A DNA stretch of 64,000 nucleotides, taken from the NCBI GenBank assembly GCA_017404545.1, contig JAFRCC010000018.1, positions 124,001-188,000 of the forward strand. Direction: 5' to 3'. This DNA comes from Clostridia bacterium. GTDB taxonomy: Bacteria > Bacillota > Clostridia > TANB77 > CAG-508. The notes beneath the pieces were generated by a model. It did not search any database, was not told the origin of the DNA, and worked only from the letters and a program-made list of their open reading frames with translations. Positions 46,301 through 54,725 of this stretch are shown piece after piece; position 1 is the first letter of the stretch; each line of letters opens with the position of its first letter. Position numbers and translations under genes: made by a program.

Positions 46301-47028
46301 AACTCATCATCCTTCATCAAGCTATGCTCTGCTCTTTTTAATCGTAATACATAGTCTTGCAAATTTTCTTTTAAATTATCAAGCAAAATTTTTCCCCATA
46401 CTGTGTCTGCAAAATTATTTGTGCTCTTTACATTAAACATTTCAACATGCTCTTTTAGCCATATTTCTGGAAATGGACTACTTTGTATGTAACTATATAT
46501 TTTTAATATAAGTTGTTTTAAAGGTTCGTCATCTATGTAGGTTGTATATGTATTTATAAGTTTAAGAAAATCATTATCATTTTTTAGGTATTTATCTTCA
46601 AAAATATCGTCAATAACTTCTTGTTTTAATAGCTCTATCTCTGTTGTATCTGCTACCCTAAAATTTGCAGATACATCTATCTCAAAAAAGTTATTTCTTA
46701 TTACATCCAAACAAAATGAATCTATAGTACAAATACTCGCTTTATTTATTAATATTAATTGTCTTTGTAGATTTTTATTATCTGGAAGCTCTTCCATTTT
46801 TTTATATATTGCTTCTAATATACGCTCTCTCATCTCACTTGCAGCAGCATTTGTAAACGTTACTACTAATATTTTATCTATATCAACATTTTCATTTATA
46901 ACCTTATTTATTATTCGCTCTACTAAAACAGCAGTTTTTCCACTTCCTGCTGCAGCAGCTACCAATATGTTTGAACCACTATCGAAAATAGCGTCTTGTT
47001 GCTCTTTTGTCCATTTAACGTCTGCCAT
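43354..47028 (-). CDS. addA: ATP-dependent helicase/nuclease subunit A
   Basis: The 1224-residue AddA has a UvrD-like helicase core with Walker A AAAAGSGKTAVLVERI near 30, IDEYQDSN near 400, GDVKQSIYKFRQA near 430, and MSIHKSKGLEFPIVYL near 795. The C-terminal RecB-type nuclease domain shows VDYKTDW near 1180 and the preceding LVQGIIDLYY. With AddB it processes double-strand breaks for recombination. addB normally lies directly upstream, but here the upstream gene is a divergent vanW-type lipoprotein gene, so addB must be elsewhere. Start follows AAGGAGGAAATC. Confidence 0.95.
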   Translation of the reverse strand: MADVKWTKEQQDAIFDSGSNILVAAAAGSGKTAVLVERIINKVINENVDIDKILVVTFTNAAASEMRERILEAIYKKMEELPDNKNLQRQLILINKASICTIDSFCLDVIRNNFFEIDVSANFRVADTTEIELLKQEVIDDIFEDKYLKNDNDFLKLINTYTTYIDDEPLKQLILKIYSYIQSSPFPEIWLKEHVEMFNVKSTNNFADTVWGKILLDNLKENLQDYVLRLKRAEHSLMKDDELLKYKIVVGQDIVNLEYFIENIDSWDKCNEIASTKLFETWPSDRKIQSELKDTVKAVRDSIRKKCTDAIANVKTYNSIEAYENIHSMYDILKAIQTIILEFSEKFAAKKREKNIVDFNDIEHFALKILVKRNEDGSIEETNVAQKYKSKFEEIAIDEYQDSNYVQEYILTSVSKGNNIFMVGDVKQSIYKFRQACPDLFLDKYNRYNLKDDNIRDGQKIQLFKNFRSRSNILDVTNIIFENIMSNKLGDIEYNENEFLNLGADYKAPEDTKIKNYAGKTELHVIDLKDPEINVFKDDDDAEEENDTSNQERIEDVVLEARYVANNIKKLLNSDYMVFDKKTKEYRPVTYKDIVILLRATSVTAPIYENEIAKLNFPVFSDVSSEYLESMEIQTIMSVLKIIDNPMQDIPLVTVLRSSIAGFTDNELVKIRLKNKKQAFYTSLKEYDEDEKLVRKIRIFISNLKRWQAEEKYMPLDELIWQIYIDTGFYNYVTLMPNGAFRQANLKMLFERAKQYESASFKGLFNFINFIDKLHTSSGDLSSAKLIGENENVIRIMSIHKSKGLEFPIVYLCGTGKQFNMQDLNKTILLHQDLGIGPKYINKERFIEYDTLAKEAIKVRTKVESLSEEMRVLYVALTRAKEKLIITGISKDWSKSYNEKQDLIDTYKGSMGKNINEAVLKKYKTYLDWITLVYLNNIDSIKDYIELYTFKKQDLMKDFSTEIATETDVNIFEELNKKSKEVTREDIDLLKKKMMWVYGYSNAVTVPTKTSVTKIKELADEENIVSMEELDEIENQKSQVREVAKPKFLNEEQELTSAQKGTLMHLCFQRLDHQKVYTRANIEEFVHEMVSKNIITELEGKSININQLIEYTKSNLWQELKKAKKVYKEQPFYINLKSKDVYKDESDENILVQGIIDLYYINNNNEVILVDYKTDWVEKGQEQSLVDKYRKQLEIYEKALEKALEDKVAKKFIYSVRLNKMIEC

Positions 47029-47140
47029 GATTTCCTCCTTAAAGTGTAATTTACGTATATAATACCATTTTTATTTTGTTCTGTGAATATTTTTTTATTT
47101 CAAACAAATAATAAGTTATAAAACTTTAAGGAGAATTACA

Positions 47141-47851
47141 ATGAAAAAAAGATATTTAATATTTTTACTTTTTTTTAATATATTTATTCTTTCTGGATGT
47201 GGTAATAATGAAAACAACTCTAATGAAATAAATTATACTGCAAATAAAACTAGTACATCTGTACCTAGTGAAAATAATACAGCTCAAAGCCTTACTGCCG
47301 AAAATAATACAGATTCCACAAATGAAAATTCAATTAATTCTGATAATTCAAACAAGCCAGATGAGCCAAACGATTCAAATAAATCAGAAGATAAACAGCC
47401 TGAATCTATTATTACAGAATTTTCAACACAAATAAAAACAAAATCTTCTAATAGGGCCACAAACATAAAAATAACCTGCTCTAAATTAAATGGTACTATA
47501 GTGAAACCTGGAGAAGAATTTTCATTCTGCAAAAAAATTGGTATTTCAAAGGAATCTGAAGGTTACAAGAAAGCAGATGTAATTGTTGGAAAAAAAGTTA
47601 TACAAGCTCTTGGAGGTGGAAATTGCCAAGTAAGTACTACGCTCTATAATGCTGTTTTACAAGTTCCAGAGTTAACTGTTACGGAGCGCCATCCTCATGG
47701 CAAAAAAGTAAACTATGTTCCAGAAGGAAAAGACGCAGCTATTGCACACGGCTCAAAAGACTTAAAATTTAAAAATAATTCAGATAAAAATTTGAAAATA
47801 TATGCCAGCTCCGATGGTGCACACGTTTATATTAAACTAGCTTTTGCATAA
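47141..47851 (+). CDS. VanW-domain lipoprotein, 236 aa
   Basis: The start follows AAGGAGAATTACA. A signal sequence with lipobox LSGC (about 18-21) anchors a Ser/Asn-rich linker (residues 25-95). The VanW domain then shows NIKITCSKLNGTIVKPGEEFSFC, GGGNCQVSTTLYNAV near 170 and ERHPHGKKVNYVPEGKDAA. VanW-domain proteins occur in vancomycin-resistance clusters and in many Clostridia near wall genes; their biochemical role is not known. It stands upstream of a D-Ala-D-Ala carboxypeptidase on the same strand, 52 bp apart, so both may act on peptidoglycan. Confidence 0.88.
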   Translation: MKKRYLIFLLFFNIFILSGCGNNENNSNEINYTANKTSTSVPSENNTAQSLTAENNTDSTNENSINSDNSNKPDEPNDSNKSEDKQPESIITEFSTQIKTKSSNRATNIKITCSKLNGTIVKPGEEFSFCKKIGISKESEGYKKADVIVGKKVIQALGGGNCQVSTTLYNAVLQVPELTVTERHPHGKKVNYVPEGKDAAIAHGSKDLKFKNNSDKNLKIYASSDGAHVYIKLAFA

Positions 47852-47903
47852 ATTGTATATTTCATTAATATACTAAAAATAATAAAATACTTGGAGGATA
47901 CTT

Positions 47904-49161
47904 ATGAAATTTCATTCCCCTGTAAAAAAAATAGTATACTGCATTCTTTTAATATTTGTTATGGTCCATTTTTATAATCCAATTTATGCTACAGATAAAT
48001 ATGTATGGTCATCTAATGTGAACACTATTGAAACATCTTCAGAATCGCCTAATGAAACATCAGATAATAACCCAAATAAGTTAAATTTAGAATCAGGAGC
48101 TGCCATACTTATAGATCAAGATTCTGGACAGATTTTATATGAACATAATATTCATGAACAACTTAGACCTGCAAGTGTTACAAAAATAATGTCTATCTTA
48201 CTTGTTATGGAAGCACTTGATTCTGGACAAATAAAACTAACTGATAAAGTTCCTTGTAGCGAAAATGCAAGCTCTATGGGAGGATCACAAATTTGGCTAA
48301 CACCAACCGAAGCACTAACAGTAGATGAGATGCTAAAATGCATGTGCGTTGTTTCTGCTAATGATTGCACTGTTGCTATGGCAGAATTTTTATGCGGAAG
48401 TACTGAAAGTTTTGTTGAAAAAATGAATATTCGCGCCAAAGAGCTTGGCATGAACGATACCTGCTTTAAAAATTGTCATGGAATTGATGAAGATGGTCAT
48501 GTTACAAGTGCATACGATATTGCCGTAATGTCTAGAGAGCTTCTAAGCAAGCATCCTTCTATAAAAAATTACACTACCATATGGATGGATAGTATTCGTG
48601 ATGGAAAATCTGAGCTCGTAAATACTAACAAATTAGTTAGAAATTATGAAGGCTGTACTGGATTAAAAACACGGATCTACAAGTTTAGCTCTTTATAATT
48701 TATCTGCAAGTGCAACAAGAGATGGTTTAAACTTAATTGCCGTAATTATGAAGGCACCTACGACCGCTTTAAGGTTTTCGGAAGCAAAAGCTTTACTTGA
48801 TTACGGATTTTCAAACTATTCTTCGTATCAATTATCATCCGAAAATGAAATTGTAAAGGATATAATTGTTAATCAAGGAGTTCAAAAAAGTACTACCGCT
48901 ATATACTCTTCCACAAAAAGCATTACACTACAAAAGGGGCAAGAATCCAAAATAGTTCAGGAAGTAAAAATTCCAGATAATATTTCTGCACCTGTTTCTC
49001 AAGGAGAAAAAATTGGAGAAATAAATTACTTTTTAGACGGGAACCAAATAGGAAGTGTTGATATTGTATCAGATAAATCTATAAAGAAAATTGGATTTAT
49101 AAATATGAGCTCTTATATTTTTAAGCAATGGTTTAGTTTACTGCGATTAGAAAAAAATTAG
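47904..49161 (+). CDS. D-Ala-D-Ala carboxypeptidase (DacF type), 418 aa, read through a CGG frameshift
   Basis: The start follows ATACTTGGAGGATACTT. A signal sequence ends near residue 29. The serine peptidase S11 motifs are Ser91-x-x-Lys94 (SVTK), Ser151-Ala-Asn and the KTG motif at 255-257. The zero frame stops shortly after CGG at 48672-48674. Skipping one base reads GGA as the Gly of KTG and continues TGSTSLALYNLSASATRDGLNLIAV into the C-terminal beta domain (IVKDIIVNQG onward) and a terminal anchor helix. The shift therefore falls exactly inside the active-site motif, with no decay on either side. The enzyme trims the terminal D-Ala of peptidoglycan stems. Confidence 0.85.
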
Positions 49162-49196
49162 CTTGATAAAATCTTATAAAAAATTACAAAAATCAA

Positions 49197-49220
49197 AGGG
49201 CTGGTACACATACCAACCCT
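49197..49220 (+). terminator. Terminator of the carboxypeptidase gene
   Basis: AGGGCTGGTA and TACCAACCCT form a stem with one mismatch, followed further on by a T-run (TTTTTTTT) on the plus strand. Confidence 0.65.
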
Positions 49221-49309
49221 CTGTTCAAATTTTTTTTAACAAACCAATTCTGCATTCTTGAAAACTATCTTCTAACGCTCCAATAGTTTTCTTCTGGCTC
49301 AAAAATCTT

Positions 49310-50200
49310 TTATTCAATACCAAGTTCTTTCAAATGCTCTACTATCAAGCTATAAAATGTATGTTTATTCCCGTATGGAATTACTTGTTTTAAATTTTCA
49401 ACTCCTAATTTTCTTAAAAAGGCTAAAACATTTAGAGATGAAAAAATTGCATATATGTGGAGTCTTTTTTTGTCATCTTCACTAAGTTTCAGTCTTTCCA
49501 AAAGGCAATCATATAACTCTGTTTTATATGTATGTGCAACAAAATCTCCATATCCCATTAATATAGGAGCACTAATTAATTCTCCTGGATCTATAAATTT
49601 AACTTCTCCACTTTCAGTAACTATTACATTCTTAGCATTTGTATCTATTGGAACTAGCGAATTATCTTCTGTAATCAATTTACCATATTTTTTTATGATT
49701 TGCGAAAAAGCGTTATTTAATATTGGATAATCCTTTAATACGTTTTGCGTATCTGTTTGCCTTTTTATTATAAAATCTTGAAAATTAGGGCTCGTACCAT
49801 TCATATTTTCGTCTAAAAGTCCATATCCTTTAGCTTTAGACTTTCCTATTGTTTCGTAAAAATATATTAAGCTATCTACTATATTATCTTTATATTCCCT
49901 AATTTCTTCAGGTGTTAGCATATCAAGAGTTTTTCCTCTTAACTCTTTAAATATGGCCAACTTAGGATTATTTGAAGAAGTTATTATTTCTTTCAAGTAT
50001 TTTGGATTAATCAAACCATATAGGTGCATTTCGTTATCTATATGCGATGACCTATTTATATAGAATTTTGCATATACAGTACCATATGTTTTTGTTTGTA
50101 CTTTAAATACTATATTACTAGTTTGACTAACTAGTTCAATGTTCTCGACATCAGCACTAAGACACTTCTTAATTTGCTCTATATACTTATCATTTTCCAT
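49310..50200 (-). CDS. Protein kinase-like / aminoglycoside phosphotransferase-like protein, 296 aa
   Basis: The fold resembles APH and related small-molecule kinases. Seen are the N-lobe strand VYAKFYINRSSHIDNEMH, the catalytic loop IDTNAKNVIVTESGEVKFIDPGE near 190-215 (Asn and Asp positions equivalent to HxDxxxxN and DFD, with His replaced), and a helical C-lobe. The substrate is unknown. It is last in the rbgA-mrnC-JAMM operon, 21 bp after the JAMM gene; a coupled ubiquitin-like or ribosome-linked pathway is not supported by motifs. Confidence 0.65.
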   Translation of the reverse strand: MENDKYIEQIKKCLSADVENIELVSQTSNIVFKVQTKTYGTVYAKFYINRSSHIDNEMHLYGLINPKYLKEIITSSNNPKLAIFKELRGKTLDMLTPEEIREYKDNIVDSLIYFYETIGKSKAKGYGLLDENMNGTSPNFQDFIIKRQTDTQNVLKDYPILNNAFSQIIKKYGKLITEDNSLVPIDTNAKNVIVTESGEVKFIDPGELISAPILMGYGDFVAHTYKTELYDCLLERLKLSEDDKKRLHIYAIFSSLNVLAFLRKLGVENLKQVIPYGNKHTFYSLIVEHLKELGIE

Positions 50201-50221
50201 ATCCTTTGAACATCCTTTCTA

Positions 50222-50890
50222 TTATCTATCATCATAATTATCATCAACGTTAAACAAGGTTCTATTGAATGTTGTTGGCTGTTGACTTCCAGTATTTGGA
50301 CGTATTTGTGCTCTAATTTTTCTTAGTGGAATCTCCCTTCCATTAATCTCTACAGATATTTCGGGAACTAGCATAAGCTCACCGGTTTGGGGATTGGGAT
50401 ATACAAAAGAAATATCGTCTGTATCTTGAGTATTATCTCCAGCTACACTAAGCATTCCACCAAAGCCATATATTCTGCGTCCTTCTATTGTATCTCTGAA
50501 ATTCATTATTGTTTTATAATAATTCACATCCGCATCTGATAAGAATCTATTTGCTTCATCTTTTATATATGGATGTGTGTGTATGTGTGCTACACAATTA
50601 TACTCTTGATGGTTTGCCATAACATCTGCAAGCTCCCCAATCATATTTTCACTTATGTTAAATCTTCCAGACTGAGTTTCGTAATCATCATAATAACTTG
50701 GTCTTTCAAAATAAATAACATCCATACCTTTTCTATATCCATATAACATAGTTCCAAATTCACTATTATCCTTTCCCATGTTATATCCGCATAAGTTTAT
50801 ACATCCCGCCAATCTTTTGTATACTTCTTCTGAAAGTACGATTCTAACTCCATTAATTGGTCTATAGTTTTGTTGAATCTCAGCTCCCAT
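50222..50890 (-). CDS. JAMM/MPN-domain protein, 222 aa
   Basis: A zinc metalloprotease-like JAMM signature is present: EFGTMLYG (Glu), then AHIHTHP at about 112-118, and SDADV some 14 residues later (HxH-x-SxxD pattern). The fold is used by deubiquitinases, prokaryotic RadC and peptidases that cleave isopeptide bonds. About 60 disordered C-terminal residues include a Pro/Thr/Gln-rich stretch. Start follows AAAGGAGGAAAAGTAA. It lies between mrnC (16 bp) and the kinase-like gene (21 bp), so it is in an operon with ribosome-related genes. No ubiquitin-like gene is seen. Confidence 0.75.
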   Translation of the reverse strand: MGAEIQQNYRPINGVRIVLSEEVYKRLAGCINLCGYNMGKDNSEFGTMLYGYRKGMDVIYFERPSYYDDYETQSGRFNISENMIGELADVMANHQEYNCVAHIHTHPYIKDEANRFLSDADVNYYKTIMNFRDTIEGRRIYGFGGMLSVAGDNTQDTDDISFVYPNPQTGELMLVPEISVEINGREIPLRKIRAQIRPNTGSQQPTTFNRTLFNVDDNYDDR

Positions 50891-50906
50891 TTACTTTTCC
50901 TCCTTT

Positions 50907-51305
50907 TTAGATTTCCACCATTTTGAAAATCTCTTTTAATCTTTCGTCTTGTTTTGTTAAATATAAATATCCTACTAAGCCCTCAAATGCAGTTGCATAC
51001 ATATAGTCTGCTGGATCTGCATTCTTTGGCAAATGGTGGTTTTGAGTATTTCTGGCTCTTCTTACTATATCTCGCTCTCTTTCCGTTAAGTTTTGTTCAA
51101 TGGCTTTTAAAAAATCTGCCTGAGCCTTTGCTTTTACATATTTTATTGTTTCAATATGTAGTTTGTGAGGCTTTAACTTTGTTTTATTAACTAAATTAGT
51201 TCTAATATATAGTTCGTATATACAATCCCCCACATATGCCCATGTTAATGGCGATAACATATTAATATCTTCTTCTGATTTTTCTCTATTTATTAATTCT
51301 TCCAA
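50907..51305 (-). CDS. mrnC: Mini-ribonuclease III
   Basis: The 132-residue protein is a single RNase III catalytic domain without the dsRNA-binding domain, like Bacillus MrnC, which matures 23S rRNA. Signature segments are LTWAYVGDCIYELYIR, VKAKAQADFL, ERDIVRRARN and AFEGLVGYLYL with the catalytic acidic residues. It lies downstream of rbgA by 46 bp. Confidence 0.93.
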   Translation of the reverse strand: MEELINREKSEEDINMLSPLTWAYVGDCIYELYIRTNLVNKTKLKPHKLHIETIKYVKAKAQADFLKAIEQNLTERERDIVRRARNTQNHHLPKNADPADYMYATAFEGLVGYLYLTKQDERLKEIFKMVEI

Positions 51306-51351
51306 ATAATTCCTCCAGTTCTACTTATTGCATTTTTTAGGAACGTCCATC

Positions 51352-52260
51352 TTAGTGTGTATCAATACATTCCAATGTAATTTTTCCGATTTTACCGCTT
51401 CTGAATTCATTTAGTAGTATATCAGAAATTTTTTCGTAGTCAACTCTTCCGCCAGAAACAATTGCTCCCCTCTTTTTTCCAATAAGTTCAAATACTTCCA
51501 AATACTTATCATTTTCATCTTGGTAGTTTTCACAATTCATTATTTCATCTATGCTATTTTCTAATTTATATCGCTCTGATAAATTTATTTTATAGTTGTC
51601 CACCAAATACTTTAGTAACGAGTACGCAATTTCTGTTTTTTCTAGTATCTCATCTTTTATTGTACCTGTATATGCAAGATTCATGGCAACTTCTTCACTT
51701 CCAAAGTTAGGCCATAGCACACCTGGCGTATCCATAAGCTCTATTCCATCTTCAACTCTAATCCATTGTTTTTGCCTTGTAACTCCTGGCTTATTTCCTA
51801 CTTGTGCAGATGTTTTTTTTGATATTTTATTAATAAACGAAGATTTTCCAACATTTGGAATTCCAAGAACCATTGCTCTTATGCTCTTGCCTGTTCTACC
51901 CTTCTGAGCATACTTTTTTTGAGATTCTTTTACTACATCTTGAATCTTCTTTATAACATCTCTTATACCTCTTCCAGAATTTGAATCTGTTATTACAGCT
52001 GGAATATTTTGACTAGCAAAATATTTTACCCAAGACACAGTTGCTTGGTCGTCTGCTAAATCACATTTATTTAGTACAATTACTTTATTCTTATCTTTTA
52101 TGTATGGTTGTATATCTGGATTTTGGCTTGATACAGGTATACGTGCATCCAATATTTCAACTACCACATCAATTAGCCTTAAATCTTCAATTATCTGGCG
52201 TTTTGTTTTAGCCATATGGCCTGGGTACCAATTTATATTAGTTTTATTTTCATTATTCAT
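51352..52260 (-). CDS. rbgA: Ribosome biogenesis GTPase A
   Basis: The 302-residue circularly permuted GTPase acts in 50S assembly. The motif order is G4 (VLNKCDL near 58), G1 (GIPNVGKSSFI near 135), then G3 (DTPGVLWP near 180), as in YlqF/RbgA, with the N-terminal INWYPGHMAKTKRQI. The start at 52260 follows AGGTGATAAAC; the upstream GTG is less favoured. The gene ends the transcript of the transglutaminase-like gene after 5 bp. Confidence 0.95.
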   Translation of the reverse strand: MNNENKTNINWYPGHMAKTKRQIIEDLRLIDVVVEILDARIPVSSQNPDIQPYIKDKNKVIVLNKCDLADDQATVSWVKYFASQNIPAVITDSNSGRGIRDVIKKIQDVVKESQKKYAQKGRTGKSIRAMVLGIPNVGKSSFINKISKKTSAQVGNKPGVTRQKQWIRVEDGIELMDTPGVLWPNFGSEEVAMNLAYTGTIKDEILEKTEIAYSLLKYLVDNYKINLSERYKLENSIDEIMNCENYQDENDKYLEVFELIGKKRGAIVSGGRVDYEKISDILLNEFRSGKIGKITLECIDTH

Positions 52261-52265
52261 GTTTA

Positions 52266-53354
52266 TCACCTGCTTTTTTCATTAATTCTTATTTCATAAT
52301 CTTCATTACATATATGTGAAATAGAAGAATTGGTTTTATATAATAAGTGATTATCACTAACCAAACATGTTTTAACTGATTCTCCATGATGGATACTATA
52401 GGAGGCTGCCGTTACATCTGCATTATACCATTTTCCATCAATTAATACTTGATTCCAAACATGTCCTCCTTCTTCTTTTCTTCCTCCACCTTGAACTACT
52501 ATAGATTCAACATCAATTAAGCTTAGCATTTGTTGTAAAAATTTCGAATAACCTTCACAAACAGATTTCTCATTAAATACAGGTCCAATAAGATTTTGAT
52601 TAGATATTAATGTAAGTTCAATACCATCATCATCATATGACACACTATTAGATATATAATCAAATATTTTATAAAAGCCATCAATCTTATCTTGAATACT
52701 TAACTGATTTAATATTTCATGAAATTTATGAATGATTCTTTTATATTCATCAATAGTATAAATATCATTAGTAATTTTATTTAATTTTTCTAATTCTAAT
52801 TTTCTTGATGATTCTATGCCATACATTTTAGACATTATTTCATATAAATACATATCTTCTTTTGATAAATATGGTATTTGTCCTAATAAAATTTCTTTTA
52901 TTTTATAGTTTTTAACTAATTCATTTAATCTATATTCTTTAAGTTCACTAACTTTATCTATTTGAATAGTTAAATCAAAATCTTTTATATTTAATTGTTC
53001 TATATCACTTATATCAACTATTAATTTAATATTGGTAAAATGATTATATCTTAAAAACTTTTTATACTCATCCATATTTCTAATACGTAAATATACTTTG
53101 CCATTATACAAATTTTCAATATCAATATTACTTGATATTTTAATATAGTTTTCTACATCAGAAAAATAAATAAGAAATGCATCTTTATCTAAATTATATA
53201 AATAATTAAAGTCCTCACTGATTTTTAAATATTCTTCTCTACTTTCATCAGAAACATCTACATTATGATGTATAAATTTAATATAATATTCATCATATTC
53301 ATCTGGATTTGTTCCATAGTAATCTTGAAAAGTTTTACTTTTTATTAATACCAT
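52266..53354 (-). CDS. Transglutaminase-like (papain-fold) protein, 362 aa
   Basis: The C-terminal domain has the Cys-His-Asp order of transglutaminase-like proteins: VCEGYSKFLQQML near 260 (Cys), GGHVWNQVLIDGKWYNADVTAA near 305 (His and Asp). The N-terminal 220 residues are a charged alpha/beta domain of unknown type. No signal or membrane segment is present, which is unusual because most relatives are surface proteins. Start follows GCGAGGTAAAAAT. It is separated from rbgA by only 5 bp. Confidence 0.75.
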   Translation of the reverse strand: MVLIKSKTFQDYYGTNPDEYDEYYIKFIHHNVDVSDESREEYLKISEDFNYLYNLDKDAFLIYFSDVENYIKISSNIDIENLYNGKVYLRIRNMDEYKKFLRYNHFTNIKLIVDISDIEQLNIKDFDLTIQIDKVSELKEYRLNELVKNYKIKEILLGQIPYLSKEDMYLYEIMSKMYGIESSRKLELEKLNKITNDIYTIDEYKRIIHKFHEILNQLSIQDKIDGFYKIFDYISNSVSYDDDGIELTLISNQNLIGPVFNEKSVCEGYSKFLQQMLSLIDVESIVVQGGGRKEEGGHVWNQVLIDGKWYNADVTAASYSIHHGESVKTCLVSDNHLLYKTNSSISHICNEDYEIRINEKSR

Positions 53355-53615
53355 ATTTTTACCTCGCCATTCTTATTATTAGGTGGCGTAATCACCTTAC
53401 TAATTCCTATCACTTTTTGCATTAAAAATAGTCATTTTTTACTAATTTTTGTCTATTTTAACATATTTTTATAATAAATATGCAAGATATTAAATCTCAC
53501 AATTCCTTATTTTATCAGAGTTTTCTTATGTTCTTGGATAAATCGTAATCAACCAGTTGATACTTGTACTTGCACAACTTTTGTTATCATTATTACTGCT
53601 TAAGTTTTTCATATT

Positions 53616-54185
53616 TTAAATCCTTTCCTTCTTTGCTATTATATTATAAAAATGCCACTTCTTATTATCTGATTCTCTAGTATATTCAATTTCATCTAGT
53701 TTTAAAATTTTATATCTTTTTAAATACGCTTTTACTTCTTCCATTGTAAATGTATTAATTAATTTATTATCTTTCCAGCCGTCTCTATCTCCAAATAATT
53801 GTCCTACAAAATATCCATTTACATTTATCGATTCATATATCTTATCCCACAATTCATTAAAATGTTCAGGATTGCAAAATGGTATACTGAAAAAAGCTGT
53901 TACTGCATCTGTACTTTCTAGATGGACTATTTCAAAATCTTGCTCAGAAAAAGATATCTTTTCTTTTTCTTTATCATTTAATCTATCTAAAATAAAATCT
54001 TTATTCAGTTGTCTATCTATTGCAGTTACTTCTATTCCGTTTTTTAACATATATACTGTTTCATTTCCGCTTCCACATCCTAAATCAATAGCATCTTTAA
54101 TTTTATAGTTGTTTAAAAAATAAATTAATAATTTGCACACATCATTGTTATATGTTCTATTTTGATAATTTGTCCAATCTTTCAT
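53616..54185 (-). CDS. SAM-dependent methyltransferase, 189 aa
   Basis: A class I methyltransferase (TehB/UbiE-like) with motif I AIDLGCGSGNETVYM at about 36-50, the acidic motif AIDRQ and a VTAFFSIPFCNPEHF segment near 110. The substrate is unknown. The ATG at 54185 follows AAGGTGCGAATA; an in-frame GTG three codons earlier is less likely. A truncated remnant of the same gene lies at 55670-55762. Confidence 0.8.
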   Translation of the reverse strand: MKDWTNYQNRTYNNDVCKLLIYFLNNYKIKDAIDLGCGSGNETVYMLKNGIEVTAIDRQLNKDFILDRLNDKEKEKISFSEQDFEIVHLESTDAVTAFFSIPFCNPEHFNELWDKIYESINVNGYFVGQLFGDRDGWKDNKLINTFTMEEVKAYLKRYKILKLDEIEYTRESDNKKWHFYNIIAKKERI

Positions 54186-54236
54186 TATTCGCACCTTATT
54201 TCTTCTTATATTCTATTTTTATCGAACAATCTTGAT

Positions 54237-54725
54237 TTAAATATATCTAGCCATTTCATAACTATATTCTGCCCATTCTTTAATCTCACTTAAATATTTT
54301 TTCCAAGTAATTTCTCTTCCACCTATAATAACGTATCCTTCTTTACTTTTAATATCATATGATGTAATTGAAGTTAGATTATGAGCAACTTCATTTCTCA
54401 TTTTTATATAATTATCAAATTTTTTAAAATTTTGTATTCCTCTTCTTCTTCCAATTTCTACAACTATCTTATATCTATCCATTATATTCATTCTATTTTC
54501 GAAAAACTTTTTCAATTCCTTCATTTCATCATAGCTTTTATTAAAAAAATACGGTTCTATAATAAATCTTAGAAGAAAATTCTCATAAAAAGAGATTGTT
54601 TCTATAATACAGCTATTATTATGACGAATTATTTTTGACCTTCTTTCAAAAATTCGTGATATTCGTTCAATCTCTTTTTCTTCCATCTTTTTTACATTCT
54701 TTATCTCCGATTTGTTTTTGTTCAT
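54237..54725 (-). CDS. HEPN-like protein with RNEVAH motif, 162 aa
   Basis: The protein is helical and ends with RNEVAHNLT near residue 115, a match to the Arg-x4-His motif of HEPN ribonucleases and nucleotide-binding HEPN proteins. It overlaps the Bro-N gene by 59 bp in another frame if started at 54725. The ATG at 54686 is an alternative start; neither has a strong site. It may be co-translated with the Bro-N gene. Function is not established. Confidence 0.5.
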   Translation of the reverse strand: MNKNKSEIKNVKKMEEKEIERISRIFERRSKIIRHNNSCIIETISFYENFLLRFIIEPYFFNKSYDEMKELKKFFENRMNIMDRYKIVVEIGRRRGIQNFKKFDNYIKMRNEVAHNLTSITSYDIKSKEGYVIIGGREITWKKYLSEIKEWAEYSYEMARYI

